In this document: positions 1-8,990 of the stretch, piece after piece
Layout: every line of letters starts with the position of its first letter
How positions within the stretch are numbered: position 1 is the first letter of the stretch
From: Myxococcus dinghuensis
GTDB lineage: Bacteria; Myxococcota; Myxococcia; Myxococcales; Myxococcaceae
Reading direction: 5' to 3'
Length of the DNA stretch: 64,000 nucleotides
Assembly (NCBI RefSeq): GCF_024198235.1
Contig: NZ_JAKCFB010000001.1
Coordinates: forward strand, 638,188 to 702,187
The notes under the pieces: generated by a model
Databases searched by the model: none
The model's input: only the letters and a program-made list of their open reading frames with translations
What the model was told of the DNA's origin: nothing
Made by a program: the position numbers and the translations under genes

Positions 1-927
1 CACATCCACGCGCTGCTGGTGGGGGACCGCACCCTCATCGACAACGCGCTCGCGGAGACCAAGCACAACGGCGAGCGCATCTCCGTGCAGCACGCCGCGG
101 ACTTCGTGGGCATGGACGAGAAGCCGGGCGAGGCGCTGGCGCGCAAGCCCAACGCGTCCGTGTCCGTGGCCGCGCGGCTGGTGGCGGAGGGCGAGGCCCA
201 GGCCCTGGTGTCCGCGGGCAACACGGGCGCGGGCGTGCTGGCGTGCGCGCGCCACTTCCAGCTCATCCCCGGCGTGCGCCGCGCGGCGCTGGCCACGGTG
301 TACCCCACGCGCTCGGTGCGCGGCGCCAAGGAGGACCCCTTCTCCCTCATCCTCGACGTGGGGGCCACGGTGGAGGCCAACGCGGAGGACCTGGTGACGT
401 TCGCCGTCATGGGCTCCGCGTACGCGCGCATCATCTCCCGCAACGAGCGGCCCAAGGTGGCGCTGCTCTCCAACGGCGTGGAGCCGCAGAAGGGCCCGCC
501 GCGCGTGGTGGAGGCGCACGCGCGCCTGTCGGAGATGGGCGCCATCAACTTCATCGGCAACGTGGAGGGCATCGACATCCCCAAGGGCACCGCGGACGTC
601 ATCGTCACGGACGGCTTCGTGGGCAACGTGTGCCTGAAGATGCTGGAGGGCGTGCACGAGACCGTCGTGGAGCTGGCCCAGTACGCCTACAAGGAGAGCC
701 TGCGCTGGCGCGCGGGCCTGGCCATGTTGTCCAGCGGCATCCAGCGCATCAAGGACATCACGGACTGGAACCAGTACGGCGGGGCGCCCATCCTCGGGTT
801 CGACCGCATCTTCATCAAGGCGCACGGCCGGTCGAAGGCGCGCGCCATCGCCAACGCGGGCAAGGTGGCGGCGAAGGTGGTCGCCAACAACCTGGGGCAG
901 GCCATCCGGGAAGGCCTCCAGAAGTGA
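1..927 (+). CDS. plsX: Phosphate acyltransferase PlsX (5' end outside window)
   Basis: PlsX converts acyl-ACP and phosphate to acyl-phosphate, the donor used by PlsY for the first acylation of glycerol-3-phosphate in phospholipid synthesis; it is a peripheral membrane enzyme. The frame is open from base 1 and the first in-frame start-like codon (GTG at 19) is internal. About 35-40 residues are missing compared with the usual ~340. Family segments seen include SAGNTGAGVLAC, a DVGATVEANAEDLVTFAVMG stretch, LLSNGVEPQKG and VTDGFVGNVCLKMLEG. The stop overlaps the GTG of the next gene by 3 bases, so the two are probably co-translated. The usual partner fabH does not follow. Confidence 0.95.
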   Translation, partial: HIHALLVGDRTLIDNALAETKHNGERISVQHAADFVGMDEKPGEALARKPNASVSVAARLVAEGEAQALVSAGNTGAGVLACARHFQLIPGVRRAALATVYPTRSVRGAKEDPFSLILDVGATVEANAEDLVTFAVMGSAYARIISRNERPKVALLSNGVEPQKGPPRVVEAHARLSEMGAINFIGNVEGIDIPKGTADVIVTDGFVGNVCLKMLEGVHETVVELAQYAYKESLRWRAGLAMLSSGIQRIKDITDWNQYGGAPILGFDRIFIKAHGRSKARAIANAGKVAAKVVANNLGQAIREGLQK

Positions 928-1967
928 GTCTGCCGGACCGTATCGATCCGCGTCCGCCACGGCGCATCTACCGCTGGGACCTGGACAAGACGTACCTCCA
1001 GACGGACTTCGACTCGCTCAAGGACCTGCTGCGCACCGCCTTCCAGAAGGCCCACGAGAAGGTCGCGGTGCCGGGCGCCAGCGCGCTCATCCGCGAGCTG
1101 TCGGAGAATGGCGACTCGCGGCTGTGCATCGTCTCCGGCAGCCCCAAGCAGATGCGGGCGGTGCTGGAGGAGAAGCTCAAGCTGGACGGGGTGCGGTGGG
1201 ACGAGTTCGTCCTCAAGGACAACGTGGGCAACCTCCTGCGCGGGCGCTTCCGGGCGCTGCGCGGGCAGGTGGGCTACAAGCTGCCCGCCATCCTGGAGAG
1301 CCGCGTGCACGCGCCGGTGGAGGCCGAGGAGGTGCTCTTCGGTGACGACGCGGAGGCGGACGCGTTCATCTACTCGCTCTACGCGGACCTCATCGCCGGG
1401 CGCGTGGACGAGCGCGTGCTGTCGCAGGTGCTGGAGGCGGGCGGGGTGTACCCGGACGACGCGGAGCGCGTGCGGGCGGCGTGGAAGCAGATCGCCGTCG
1501 CGGACCCCGTGCGGCGCATCTTCATCCACCTGGACAAGCTGACGCCGCCCGCGCACTTCACGCCCTACGGGCCGCGCGTGGTGCCCATCTTCAACTACTT
1601 CCAGGCCGCGCTCGTGCTGCTCGCGGACGGCCACCTGTCCGCGCCCCAGGTGCTGAAGATCGCCGTGGAGATGGTGCAGACGGCGGGGCACAACATCATC
1701 ACCCTGTCGAACTCGTTCCAGGACCTGCTGCGCCGGGGCCTGCCGCTGCAGCAGGCGGCCATCGCGCTGTCCCAGGCGTTGGAGGGGCCCAACAAGCTCC
1801 TGGCGGCGATGCGGCCCATGCCCGACATCCTCTCCGCCTTCAGCAAGCGCCTGGCCGCGCTGGGCACGCCGCCTCCGCCCCCGCCGGTGCAGGCGGTGGA
1901 CTACGTCTCCCTCATCCACCACGCCCTGCCGCGCAACCACAAGGGCCGCACCAAGCCCTCCCCCTGA
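924..1967 (+). CDS. HAD-superfamily protein, App1 (DUF2183)-like
   Basis: 347 residues. The GTG start overlaps the plsX stop. The N-terminal ~150 residues look like a HAD-type phosphatase: YRWDLDKTY carries the motif I Asp pair (D-x-D), IVSGSPKQM resembles motif II, and EEVLFGDDAEADAF resembles the acidic motif IV. The order and the SGSP segment recall the App1/DUF2183 phosphatidate phosphatase family. The C-terminal half is mostly helical with no recognised domain and ends in a Pro-rich segment. Position behind plsX would suit a role in phospholipid or phosphatidate metabolism, but that is inference. No signal peptide or membrane segment is visible, so it is probably cytoplasmic. Confidence 0.65.
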   Translation: MSLPDRIDPRPPRRIYRWDLDKTYLQTDFDSLKDLLRTAFQKAHEKVAVPGASALIRELSENGDSRLCIVSGSPKQMRAVLEEKLKLDGVRWDEFVLKDNVGNLLRGRFRALRGQVGYKLPAILESRVHAPVEAEEVLFGDDAEADAFIYSLYADLIAGRVDERVLSQVLEAGGVYPDDAERVRAAWKQIAVADPVRRIFIHLDKLTPPAHFTPYGPRVVPIFNYFQAALVLLADGHLSAPQVLKIAVEMVQTAGHNIITLSNSFQDLLRRGLPLQQAAIALSQALEGPNKLLAAMRPMPDILSAFSKRLAALGTPPPPPPVQAVDYVSLIHHALPRNHKGRTKPSP

Positions 1968-2565
1968 GGTCCACCCCAGGCCGCCCGACCTCCGGGGTGG
2001 CTCGGCGGGGATGGGGGTCGCCTGGTCGCCCCCGGGGCTCCCGGGCGTGCCCTCCCCGGTGTGCCGTCTGTCGGGGGGACCCTCCAGGCGGGCGGGGGGC
2101 CGGGACGGATTGTTCCCAGAACGTTTCGGGCCACCGGAGTGTTGATGGGGAACAGAGTCATCCGGGAGGGCGGCGACCCCGCGGGCTTCCGGTCACGAGG
2201 TGGATACTCGTGCGTGAGTGCCACATTCCGCCGCCCCTGGAGCGCGCCCCGAACCGGATGCCCTTCGCCCCCTCTCCGACCGCCTGGCCAGGCCCCCCTT
2301 CGCCCGGGACGCGCCGGGTGGGGTACGACGGCTCCACCCTCCAGGAGGGCCCGCACAAAGTGCGCTACACCCCCCATGGGTGGATGCGCTATAGACGGCT
2401 GCCCCTGAAGCACCCCGGGTCGGGGTGTCCAAGGTGATGAAGCGAGTTTTGACTGAAACGCCGCCTGCCGGCGGTCCCCCGCCACCTGCGCCCGAATTCG
2501 ACGCGCGCGAGGTGACCTCATTCGAGGCGGCGGTGGGCTCCGAGCGCGGCGAACAAGAGGTTTCC
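1968..2565. other. Intergenic region upstream of pcnB
   Basis: About 0.6 kb between the HAD-like gene and the chosen pcnB start. The first ~450 bases are GC-rich without the codon pattern of neighbouring genes, and I see no tRNA, hairpin with T-run or repeat. The last ~140 bases stay open in the pcnB frame from GTG 2425 and ATG 2437, so they may be coding or leader. A TATAGAC sequence near 2390 could be a -10 element, without a convincing -35. Confidence 0.5.
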
Positions 2566-4284
2566 ATGTCTTCCAATCTGGAGCTGACAGCTCCGCCCTC
2601 GGAACAGGCGAACGCCTCCGAGCCCGTGTCCGCTGAACCCACGATTTCCACACCCGTCTCCGAAGCCGAGCGCCCCCTCCCCGCGATGGATGCGCCGGCC
2701 CGCCTGCTCGCCCCCGACGTCGACGACGACGCGGAGGACGACGAGGAGGACGACGACGAGTCCGACGGCCTGGAGAACGGCTTCGACGAGGCCGTCCTGG
2801 GGGCCGCGGAGGTGCTCGCCGCCGCCGAGGCGCAGGACGCCGCGGACGCCGCCGCGCGCGAGGACGAGGTGGAGCAGGTGCCCACCGTGCTCGAGCCGGA
2901 GCCGGAGCCCACGCCCTTCGAGCGCGAGCTGCACGCGCCCCACCTGCGCGCCTCGGGCGAGCCGGCGGAGATCGACCCGGACGAGCTGGACCCTGACGCG
3001 CTGAAGGTGGTGCTGCGCCTGCACCAGCACGGACACCAGGCGTACCTGGTGGGAGGCTGCGTGCGCGACCTGCTGCTGGGTCGCAAGCCCAAGGACTTCG
3101 ACGTCGCCACCAGCGCGCACCCCAACGAGGTGCGCGCCATCTTCCGCAACTGCCGCCTCATCGGTCGGCGCTTCCGGCTGGCGCACGTCTACTTCAAGGG
3201 TGGGAAGATCATCGAGGTCTCCACCTTCCGCGCCAACCCCACGGAGCTGGAGAGCGCGGCGGCGCCGGAGGAGGAGCACGAGGCGGGGGAGGATGACCTG
3301 CTCATCACCCACGACAACGTCTTCGGCACCGCGCAGCAGGACGCGCGCCGCCGGGACTTCACCATCAACGGCCTGTTCTACGACGTGAGCGAGGGACGGG
3401 TCATCGACTACGTCCGCGGGCGCCGCGACCTGGACGAGCGCTTCATCCGCACCATCGGCGACCCGGAGGTCCGCATGCGCGAGGACCCGGTGCGCATCCT
3501 GCGCGCCGTGCGCTTCGCCGCGAAGCTGGACCTGGACATCGAGTCGCGCACCTACGCGGCGATGGAGGGCGCGGTGGAGGACCTGCCGCGCTGCGCGCCC
3601 GCGCGCCTCCTGGAGGAGACCTTCCGCCTCATCCGCGGCGGCGTCTCCGCCCCGGCCCTCAAGCTGCTGGACGCGCTGGACGCGCTGAAGCTGCTGCTGC
3701 CGCCGGTCAACGCGTACCTCAAGCATCACGGCAAGGAGGGCGAGCGCACCTTCTACGCGTTCGCCGAGTCGCTGGACCGGCGGGTGAGGGCGGGCGAGTC
3801 GCTGGACGACGCCATCCTCCTGGCCGCGCTGCTGGTGCCCATCAGCCGCTCCACGCCGCCGGCCGAGCCGCAGGAGGGGGGCCGCCCCTCCGTGTCGCAG
3901 GTGGTGGAGGAGCTGCTCGCGGGCTTCGTGCAGACCGCGCGCCTGCCCCGCCGCATCGCCGAGCGCTGCCGCATGCTGCTGCTGGCCCAGCGCACCCTGT
4001 CGGGCGAGCGCCGCCGCAAGAGCGCCGCCTTCCGTCGCCACCCGCTGTTCGGAGAGGCGCTCACCGTCTACGAGATGACGGTGGAGGCCACCGGCGAGGG
4101 GCGGGACCAGCTCGACGCGTGGAAGGCCGGCGAGGTGCCGTCTCCGCGCGCGGAGTCCGCTGACGGCGAGGGCTCGGAGCCGGGGGGCCAGCGCAAGCGC
4201 CGCCGCCGCCGCCGCCGCCGCCGTTCCTCCGGGGAGGGTTCCGCGTCCGCGGGCTCCTCCGGTTCGGGTGCCGGCGAGGCGTGA
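2566..4284 (+). CDS. pcnB: Poly(A) polymerase, class II nucleotidyltransferase (PcnB type)
   Basis: Adds 3' poly(A) tails that promote RNA decay; CCA-adding enzymes share the fold. From ATG 2566 the product has 572 residues. An acidic low-complexity region (about 45-75) precedes the nucleotidyltransferase core: YLVGGCVRDLLLG near 160, KDFDVAT with the metal-binding Asp pair, then RRDFTINGLFYD (~261) and RMREDPVRILRAVRFAAKLD (~302). The C-terminus ends in a Lys/Arg run with nine consecutive Arg (~545-553) and a Gly/Ser tail, likely RNA binding. ATG 2566 was chosen because AAGAGG lies 5 bases upstream; ATG 2437 or GTG 2425 would add 43-47 residues. The stop overlaps the next GTG. A CCA-adding role is the main alternative. 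Confidence 0.88.
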   Translation: MSSNLELTAPPSEQANASEPVSAEPTISTPVSEAERPLPAMDAPARLLAPDVDDDAEDDEEDDDESDGLENGFDEAVLGAAEVLAAAEAQDAADAAAREDEVEQVPTVLEPEPEPTPFERELHAPHLRASGEPAEIDPDELDPDALKVVLRLHQHGHQAYLVGGCVRDLLLGRKPKDFDVATSAHPNEVRAIFRNCRLIGRRFRLAHVYFKGGKIIEVSTFRANPTELESAAAPEEEHEAGEDDLLITHDNVFGTAQQDARRRDFTINGLFYDVSEGRVIDYVRGRRDLDERFIRTIGDPEVRMREDPVRILRAVRFAAKLDLDIESRTYAAMEGAVEDLPRCAPARLLEETFRLIRGGVSAPALKLLDALDALKLLLPPVNAYLKHHGKEGERTFYAFAESLDRRVRAGESLDDAILLAALLVPISRSTPPAEPQEGGRPSVSQVVEELLAGFVQTARLPRRIAERCRMLLLAQRTLSGERRRKSAAFRRHPLFGEALTVYEMTVEATGEGRDQLDAWKAGEVPSPRAESADGEGSEPGGQRKRRRRRRRRRSSGEGSASAGSSGSGAGEA

Positions 4285-5198
4285 GCGCCTCCCAGTCACG
4301 GGCCCGGGTGTATGGCGGGCTCGTGGTGGGCGTGGTGGCCGTCTCCTGGGCCGCGCCCCTCATCCGCTTCGCCGAGGCGCCGTCGCTGGCCATCTCCGCC
4401 TGGCGCCTCGTCTTCGCCGCCGTGCCCCTGCTCGCGCTCGCGCTGTGGCGGGGACGCGAGGAGCTGTCCGCGTTGTCCGCCCGCACCTGGGGCTGGCTCG
4501 TGCTGTCCGGGGTGGCCCTGGCGCTGCACTTCGCGACGTGGATCGCCTCCCTCCAGTACACCACCGTGGCCAGCTCCGTGGCGCTCGTCACCACGCAGCC
4601 CGTCTGGGTGACGCTCTTCGCCTGGCTCGCGCTGTCCGAGCGCGTGGGCAGGCGGGGCGTGGTGGCCCTGCTCCTGTGCCTCGCGGGGAGTGTCCTCATC
4701 GGCGCGCGGGACTTCGCCGCGGGCGGGACGGCGCTCTGGGGGGACGTGCTCGCGGTGGTCGGCGCCATCCTCGCGGCGGTGTACTTCGTCGTGGGGCGGC
4801 GCGTGCGGGAGGCCCTGTCGCTGGGCTCCTACGTGGGCGTCGTCTACGCCGTCGCCGCCGTGGCGCTGGTGGCCGCGCACGGCGCCGTGGACGCGCCGCT
4901 GACGGGCTTCCCGCCCCGCACCTGGGGCGTGCTGGTGGCCCTGGCGCTGGTGCCGCAGCTCATCGGCCATTCGTTGCTCAACGCCTCCGTGCGCCACCTG
5001 TCCGCGCCCTTCGTCGCGGTGGCCGCGTTGGGGGAGCCCGTGCTGTCGACGGTGTGGGCGGCGGCGCTGCTCGCCGAGACGCCGGACTGGGTGCAGTTGA
5101 CGGGGGGCGCGCTGGCGCTCGTGGGCGTGGTCCTCATGTCGCGCGAGGAGTCGGCGCGCCAGCCGCCACCCCCGGACCTGGTGCCGGCGGCGGACTGA
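4281..5198 (+). CDS. EamA/DMT-family transporter
   Basis: 305 residues from a GTG that overlaps the pcnB stop. The protein is almost entirely hydrophobic, with about ten predicted membrane helices in two similar halves, the layout of EamA (drug/metabolite transporter) exporters. Typical segments are AAPLIRFAEAPSLAISAWR near the start, ASLQYTTVASSVALVTTQPVWV in the first half and SVRHLSAPFVAVAALGEPVLSTVWA in the second. It probably exports small metabolites across the inner membrane; the substrate cannot be told from sequence. It is translationally coupled to pcnB without an obvious functional link, and converges on dinB with 11 bases between the genes. Confidence 0.85.
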   Translation: MSASQSRARVYGGLVVGVVAVSWAAPLIRFAEAPSLAISAWRLVFAAVPLLALALWRGREELSALSARTWGWLVLSGVALALHFATWIASLQYTTVASSVALVTTQPVWVTLFAWLALSERVGRRGVVALLLCLAGSVLIGARDFAAGGTALWGDVLAVVGAILAAVYFVVGRRVREALSLGSYVGVVYAVAAVALVAAHGAVDAPLTGFPPRTWGVLVALALVPQLIGHSLLNASVRHLSAPFVAVAALGEPVLSTVWAAALLAETPDWVQLTGGALALVGVVLMSREESARQPPPPDLVPAAD

Positions 5199-5209
5199 CG
5201 GGCACGGCC

Positions 5210-6421
5210 TCAGCGCCGCGGCTTGTTCTTCTCCACGGGGCGCTCGGACCGGTGCTCCTCCGCGTCCGCGGCGCCGCTGGTGCCCGCGATGTCCGCCGTG
5301 GTGATGGCCTTGCTGCCGAAGCGGTCCGCGATGCGATCCAACGCGGCGTTCAGCTTCGCCGTGCGGGGCGGCGCGGCGGGGAAGAGGCCCAACTGGGGCG
5401 GCGCTTCGTCCAACTGCACGCTCACCCCGGTCAGCCGCATGGGCTTGCCCTCGTGCGCGCGCTCGAGCAGCTCCAGCGCGGCGCGGTAGAGCGTCTGTCC
5501 GTCATCCGTCGCCTCGCGCAGCGTGGTGCGCCGCGTGAGGAGGGTGAAGTCGGAGAGCTTCAGCTTGAGCTGCACCACCCGGCCCTTGAGGTTCGCGCGC
5601 CGAAGACGCCGCGCCACCCGCAGGGCCTGCGCGTGGATGTGGGGCTTGAGGGCGTCCACGCCGGTGAGGTCCTCCTCGAACGTGTCCTCCGCGCCCACGC
5701 TCTTGGCCGCGCGGTCCGGCACCACCTCGCGCGTGTCGATGCCCTGCGACAGCTCCCACAGGTGCCGGCCGCTGGAGCCGAGCCGGGCCTCCAGCCACTC
5801 GACGTCGCGCTTGGCCACGTCGCCAATCGTCTTCAGCCCGGCGCGCTGGAGCGACTCCTCCGTCTTGGGCCCCACGCCCCACAGCCGGGACACGGGCAGG
5901 CCCGCGAGGAACGCCACCGTCTCCTCGGGCCGCACCTCGCGCTGCCCGTTGGGCTTGGCCAGGTCCGAGGCGATCTTCGCCACGAACTTCGCGGAGGCGA
6001 TGCCCGCGGAGCACGGCAGGTCCAGCTCCTCCGAAATCTCCTTGCGGATGCGCCGCGCGATGTCCGCCGGCGTGCCGAACAGGCCCACCGACGCGGTGAC
6101 GTCGAGGAAGGCCTCGTCGAGGGAGAGCGGCTCGATGAGCGGAGTGTACCGCTCGAAGATGGCGAACACCTGCTCGCTGGCCTCCGCGTACGCGGGGAAG
6201 CGCGGCTTGACGACGATGGCGTGGGGCGCGGCCTTCAGCGCGCGCGACATGGGCATGGCGCTGCGCACGCCGAAGGGGCGGACTTCATACGAGGCGGCCA
6301 CCACCACGCCGCGCTGGGCGTGCCCGCCGACGATGAGCGGCTTGCCCTTGAGGGCCGGGTTGTCCCGCTGCTCGACGGACGCATAGAAGGCGTCCATGTC
6401 CAAGTGGATGATGGCTCGCAT
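5210..6421 (-). CDS. dinB: DNA polymerase IV (Y-family, DinB)
   Basis: 403-residue error-prone translesion polymerase. The N-terminus IIHLDMDAFYASVEQ carries the first catalytic Asp, SLDEAFLDV near residue 100 supplies the Asp-Glu pair, and GVGPKTEESLQRAGLKTIGD is the helix-hairpin-helix of the thumb. The little-finger domain follows, with PPQLGLFP near the C-terminus matching the beta-clamp motif QLxLF. The ATG at 6421 starts directly with the conserved N-terminus; the frame stays open to 6643 but that upstream part is not family-like. A possible promoter lies 10 bases upstream. The gene converges on the EamA gene. No LexA-like box was identified. Confidence 0.95.
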   Translation of the reverse strand: MRAIIHLDMDAFYASVEQRDNPALKGKPLIVGGHAQRGVVVAASYEVRPFGVRSAMPMSRALKAAPHAIVVKPRFPAYAEASEQVFAIFERYTPLIEPLSLDEAFLDVTASVGLFGTPADIARRIRKEISEELDLPCSAGIASAKFVAKIASDLAKPNGQREVRPEETVAFLAGLPVSRLWGVGPKTEESLQRAGLKTIGDVAKRDVEWLEARLGSSGRHLWELSQGIDTREVVPDRAAKSVGAEDTFEEDLTGVDALKPHIHAQALRVARRLRRANLKGRVVQLKLKLSDFTLLTRRTTLREATDDGQTLYRAALELLERAHEGKPMRLTGVSVQLDEAPPQLGLFPAAPPRTAKLNAALDRIADRFGSKAITTADIAGTSGAADAEEHRSERPVEKNKPRR

Positions 6422-6431
6422 CGCAAGAGTC

Positions 6432-6459
6432 ACTCTAACGACTCCCTCTGACGCTTGAA
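6432..6459 (-). promoter_or_regulatory. Possible dinB promoter
   Basis: Read on the minus strand: TTCAAG, 16-base spacer, TAGAGT, then 10 bases to the dinB ATG. This would give a leader of only a few bases. The -35 match is modest, so the site is tentative. Confidence 0.35.
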
Positions 6460-6639
6460 GTGCGTGGAGGTGAAGTCGCGAGCGCACCCCGGATGCGCCT
6501 GCAACCGGAGCCGCCATCTCCCCTCGGCCAGCGGCCCTCCCATCGCGTCGGCGGGGCGTGGAGCGGCCCTCCGGGCGAAGCCAGACGTGGTGCGTCTGGC
6601 TGGCCTCGTGGGCCCGCGCGAACGTGAGAGGCATTGCCC

Positions 6640-7599
6640 TCACGGGGTGAGCACGAGGCGCCGGTCGGGGTCGTCGGAGCGGGCCCAGACCTCGCCGACG
6701 CTGGACAGCGGGGCGCGGTCGACCTCCAGGGACAGCTCGTCCCGGGCGGTGCGGGCAAGGATGTCCGCGACCATGGGCTTCATCTGGTCGACGGGCGGGA
6801 AGTTCGCGGTCCCGCTGCCGATGAGGGACAGGCGCGAGCCTCGCAGCGCCGCGGAGGGCAGGGTGATGTCGGGTGCCGCCATCGCGCCCACGGAGACGAT
6901 GCGGGTCCCCTCACCGGGCGTGTCCTCCGTGCCGAGGTCCGACTTCACCAGCGCGGAGATCAACGCCTCCGTCGCCGGTCCCCAGACGTAGTCGACGACG
7001 ATGGAGAGGCCCTTCGCGGCCTCGGCGGCGAAGGCCTGCTGGAGCTCCGTGCGGCCGAGCCGCAGGTCGATGGTGGCGTCCGCGCCGAGCGTGCGCAGCA
7101 CGTCCTGCCGGCGCCCCGCCGCGACGACACGCCCCGCGCCCAGGAGCCGGGCGGCGCGGACGGCGAGCCTCCCCGAAGCGCCCGTCGCGCCGAGCACGAG
7201 GACGGACTCGCCCGGACGCAGGTGGCCCCTCCACAGCAGGGGCAGCCACGCGGCCAGACCGGGGTTGACGATGGCGGCGGCCAGGGCCGGGTCGAGGCCC
7301 TCCGGCATGGGCACCGTCCAGGTCGCGGGCGCGCGCTGGGCCATGGCGCCGAACGGCCGGCGGTGGGTGGAGAAGTAGACCCGAGTGCCGTCCGCGAGCC
7401 GCCCCGTTCCATCCGTGCCGCAGACGACGGGCAGCTTCCGGGGGCTGCTGTAGTGCGTGCCCGCGACGATGGCGCGATCGAGTTGCTTGATGGAGGCCGC
7501 CTCGACGGTGACGAGCGCCTCGCCCGCTTCGGCCGTGGGCTCGTCGAAGTCTCCGAACCGGGGCGTCTGCCCGAGCACCTCCAGGATTGCCGCCTTCAT
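6640..7599 (-). CDS. NADPH:quinone reductase-like / MDR-family zinc-free oxidoreductase
   Basis: 319 residues, medium-chain dehydrogenase/reductase fold. The N-terminal GroES-like domain runs to about residue 125; the Rossmann domain begins with VLVLGATGASGRLAVRAARL (glycine-rich NADPH motif). No Cys/His set for structural or catalytic zinc is visible, as in quinone oxidoreductases. The segments VCGTDGTGRLADG and FGAMAQRAPATW fit the family. The start at 7599 has a good GGAGGGA site upstream. It stands alone on the minus strand with its start facing the HAD hydrolase gene. Substrate unknown; a quinone or enone is the best family guess. Confidence 0.8.
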   Translation of the reverse strand: MKAAILEVLGQTPRFGDFDEPTAEAGEALVTVEAASIKQLDRAIVAGTHYSSPRKLPVVCGTDGTGRLADGTRVYFSTHRRPFGAMAQRAPATWTVPMPEGLDPALAAAIVNPGLAAWLPLLWRGHLRPGESVLVLGATGASGRLAVRAARLLGAGRVVAAGRRQDVLRTLGADATIDLRLGRTELQQAFAAEAAKGLSIVVDYVWGPATEALISALVKSDLGTEDTPGEGTRIVSVGAMAAPDITLPSAALRGSRLSLIGSGTANFPPVDQMKPMVADILARTARDELSLEVDRAPLSSVGEVWARSDDPDRRLVLTP

Positions 7600-7785
7600 T
7601 CCGTGCTCCCTCCAGGCCCGGAGCCACGCGGCCCCGGGAGGCCCCGGACTCTCGCCCGCCCGGCGGGGGAGGGCCAGCGACAACGCGGAGCGCGGACGGC
7701 TCCTGCTGGCGGGCGGACACGCGCCCGGGGCGCGAGGGCGTGGTCCCCGTCGCGGCGTCGACCGTGGTACTCCCGGGAGCCGCGC

Positions 7786-8430
7786 ATGCCCGCATACCGC
7801 CTGATCATCTTCGACTTCGACGGCACCCTCGCCGACACGTTTCCGTGGTTCCGTGCCGTGTTCAACGGCGTGGCCGAGCGGTTCGGGCTGGCGCGCCTGT
7901 CGCCGGAGGAGTTCGAGTCCATGCGCAGCCTCTCCGGCCGCGAAATCATGGCGAGGATGAAGGTCCCCGCGTGGAAGCTGCCGTTCATCATCAGTCACAT
8001 GCGCCGGGAGAAGCTCGCGGCGGCGGCGTCCACGCGTCTGTTCACCGGCGTCCCGGAGCTGCTCGTGGACCTGAAGGCGGCTGGGAAGTCGGTGGCCATC
8101 GTCAGCTCGGACAGCGAGGCCTCCGTGCGCGCCGTGCTGGGGCGGCTGGTGACCCACGTGGACCACTTCGACTGTGGCGCCGGACTCTTCGGCAAGGCCG
8201 CCAAGTTCCGCGCGATGGTGAAGCGCGCGGGCGTGCGGCGCGAGGAGGCGCTCTGCGTCGGCGACGAGATTCGCGACCTGGAGGCCGCGAGCGAGGCGGA
8301 CATCGCGGCGGCGGCGGTGAGCTGGGGCTACACGGAGGCGGACGCGCTGGCGCGGCGCGGGCCTGTCTATCTATTCCACGCGGTGGAGGACCTGCGGGCG
8401 ATGCTCCTGCCCGGTGGGCCGGGGCGGTGA
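7786..8430 (+). CDS. HAD-family hydrolase (phosphoglycolate phosphatase-like)
   Basis: 214 residues. Motif I is IIFDFDGTLAD with nucleophile D10 and acid/base D12, followed by an all-helical C1-type cap. Motif II is IVSSDSEA near residue 105, a Lys lies near 140 in GKAAKF, and motif IV is CVGDEIRDLEAA near 160. The overall layout is that of phosphoglycolate phosphatase and related small-molecule phosphatases. The neighbouring reductase is divergent, so no pathway is indicated. A more precise substrate cannot be assigned. Confidence 0.85.
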   Translation: MPAYRLIIFDFDGTLADTFPWFRAVFNGVAERFGLARLSPEEFESMRSLSGREIMARMKVPAWKLPFIISHMRREKLAAAASTRLFTGVPELLVDLKAAGKSVAIVSSDSEASVRAVLGRLVTHVDHFDCGAGLFGKAAKFRAMVKRAGVRREEALCVGDEIRDLEAASEADIAAAAVSWGYTEADALARRGPVYLFHAVEDLRAMLLPGGPGR

Positions 8431-8572
8431 CCAATCCCTGTCATTGAATGACGGGATGGCCGCTGGATGACTCAGCCCCGAGGGTGGGTTGGTTGAAGTC
8501 GCGCGGCGTCTCCGACAAGGGTTTGCCCCGGCACGGCGCCATCCCGCCCGTGTCGACACCCCTGGAGGTTCC

Positions 8573-8926
8573 ATGTCTCGCAGTCATCCGCTCTCGTTCC
8601 TCGCGGTACTCGCGCTGCTCTCGTGTCTGTACGCCGGCGAAAGCCACGCGCAGAACGCGCAGGGCGGTGTCGTCAATCACGGGGACTTCATCACCGTCCC
8701 CTACGGCACGGTTGGCGACTGGGTCCTCCATGTCTCGCCTTACCGGCTGGGGATGGAGGAGCCCGGTTCCGAGGGGGACAATGCCTTGCTGAGGATCGAT
8801 TGCTACGTGGTGCAGATCAACCAATACACGTGGCAGGTCGTCGCTCAATACAAGTACCGGTACTCCAACGCGCCGCATGGAACCTGGTACACCGGCTCGG
8901 CCAACTACATGCTCGTCCACAAGTAG
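8573..8926 (+). CDS. Small secreted protein, unknown function
   Basis: 117 residues with a clear Sec signal peptide: basic start, hydrophobic core LSFLAVLALLSCLYAG and probable cleavage after SHA near residue 26. The mature part is ~90 residues, beta-rich and aromatic (VLHVSPYRLGMEE, YTWQVVAQYKYRYS), with one Cys and no recognised domain. A GGAGGT ribosome site lies 4 bases before the ATG. It converges on the Pro-rich gene to the right, with a strong inverted repeat between them. Probably periplasmic or exported; function unknown. Confidence 0.75.
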   Translation: MSRSHPLSFLAVLALLSCLYAGESHAQNAQGGVVNHGDFITVPYGTVGDWVLHVSPYRLGMEEPGSEGDNALLRIDCYVVQINQYTWQVVAQYKYRYSNAPHGTWYTGSANYMLVHK

Positions 8927-8946
8927 CCGCCGCTCCGTCCCTCGAA

Positions 8947-8983
8947 GACTCCGCTGACGGGCATGTCCGCCGCCAGCGGAGTC
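8947..8983. terminator. Inverted repeat between convergent genes
   Basis: Perfect 10-base arms, GACTCCGCTG and CAGCGGAGTC, with a 17-base loop, centred between genes ending at 8926 and 8991. There is no T-run, so factor-independent termination is uncertain, but position and symmetry suit a bidirectional terminator. Confidence 0.55.
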
Positions 8984-8990
8984 GTCTGGT

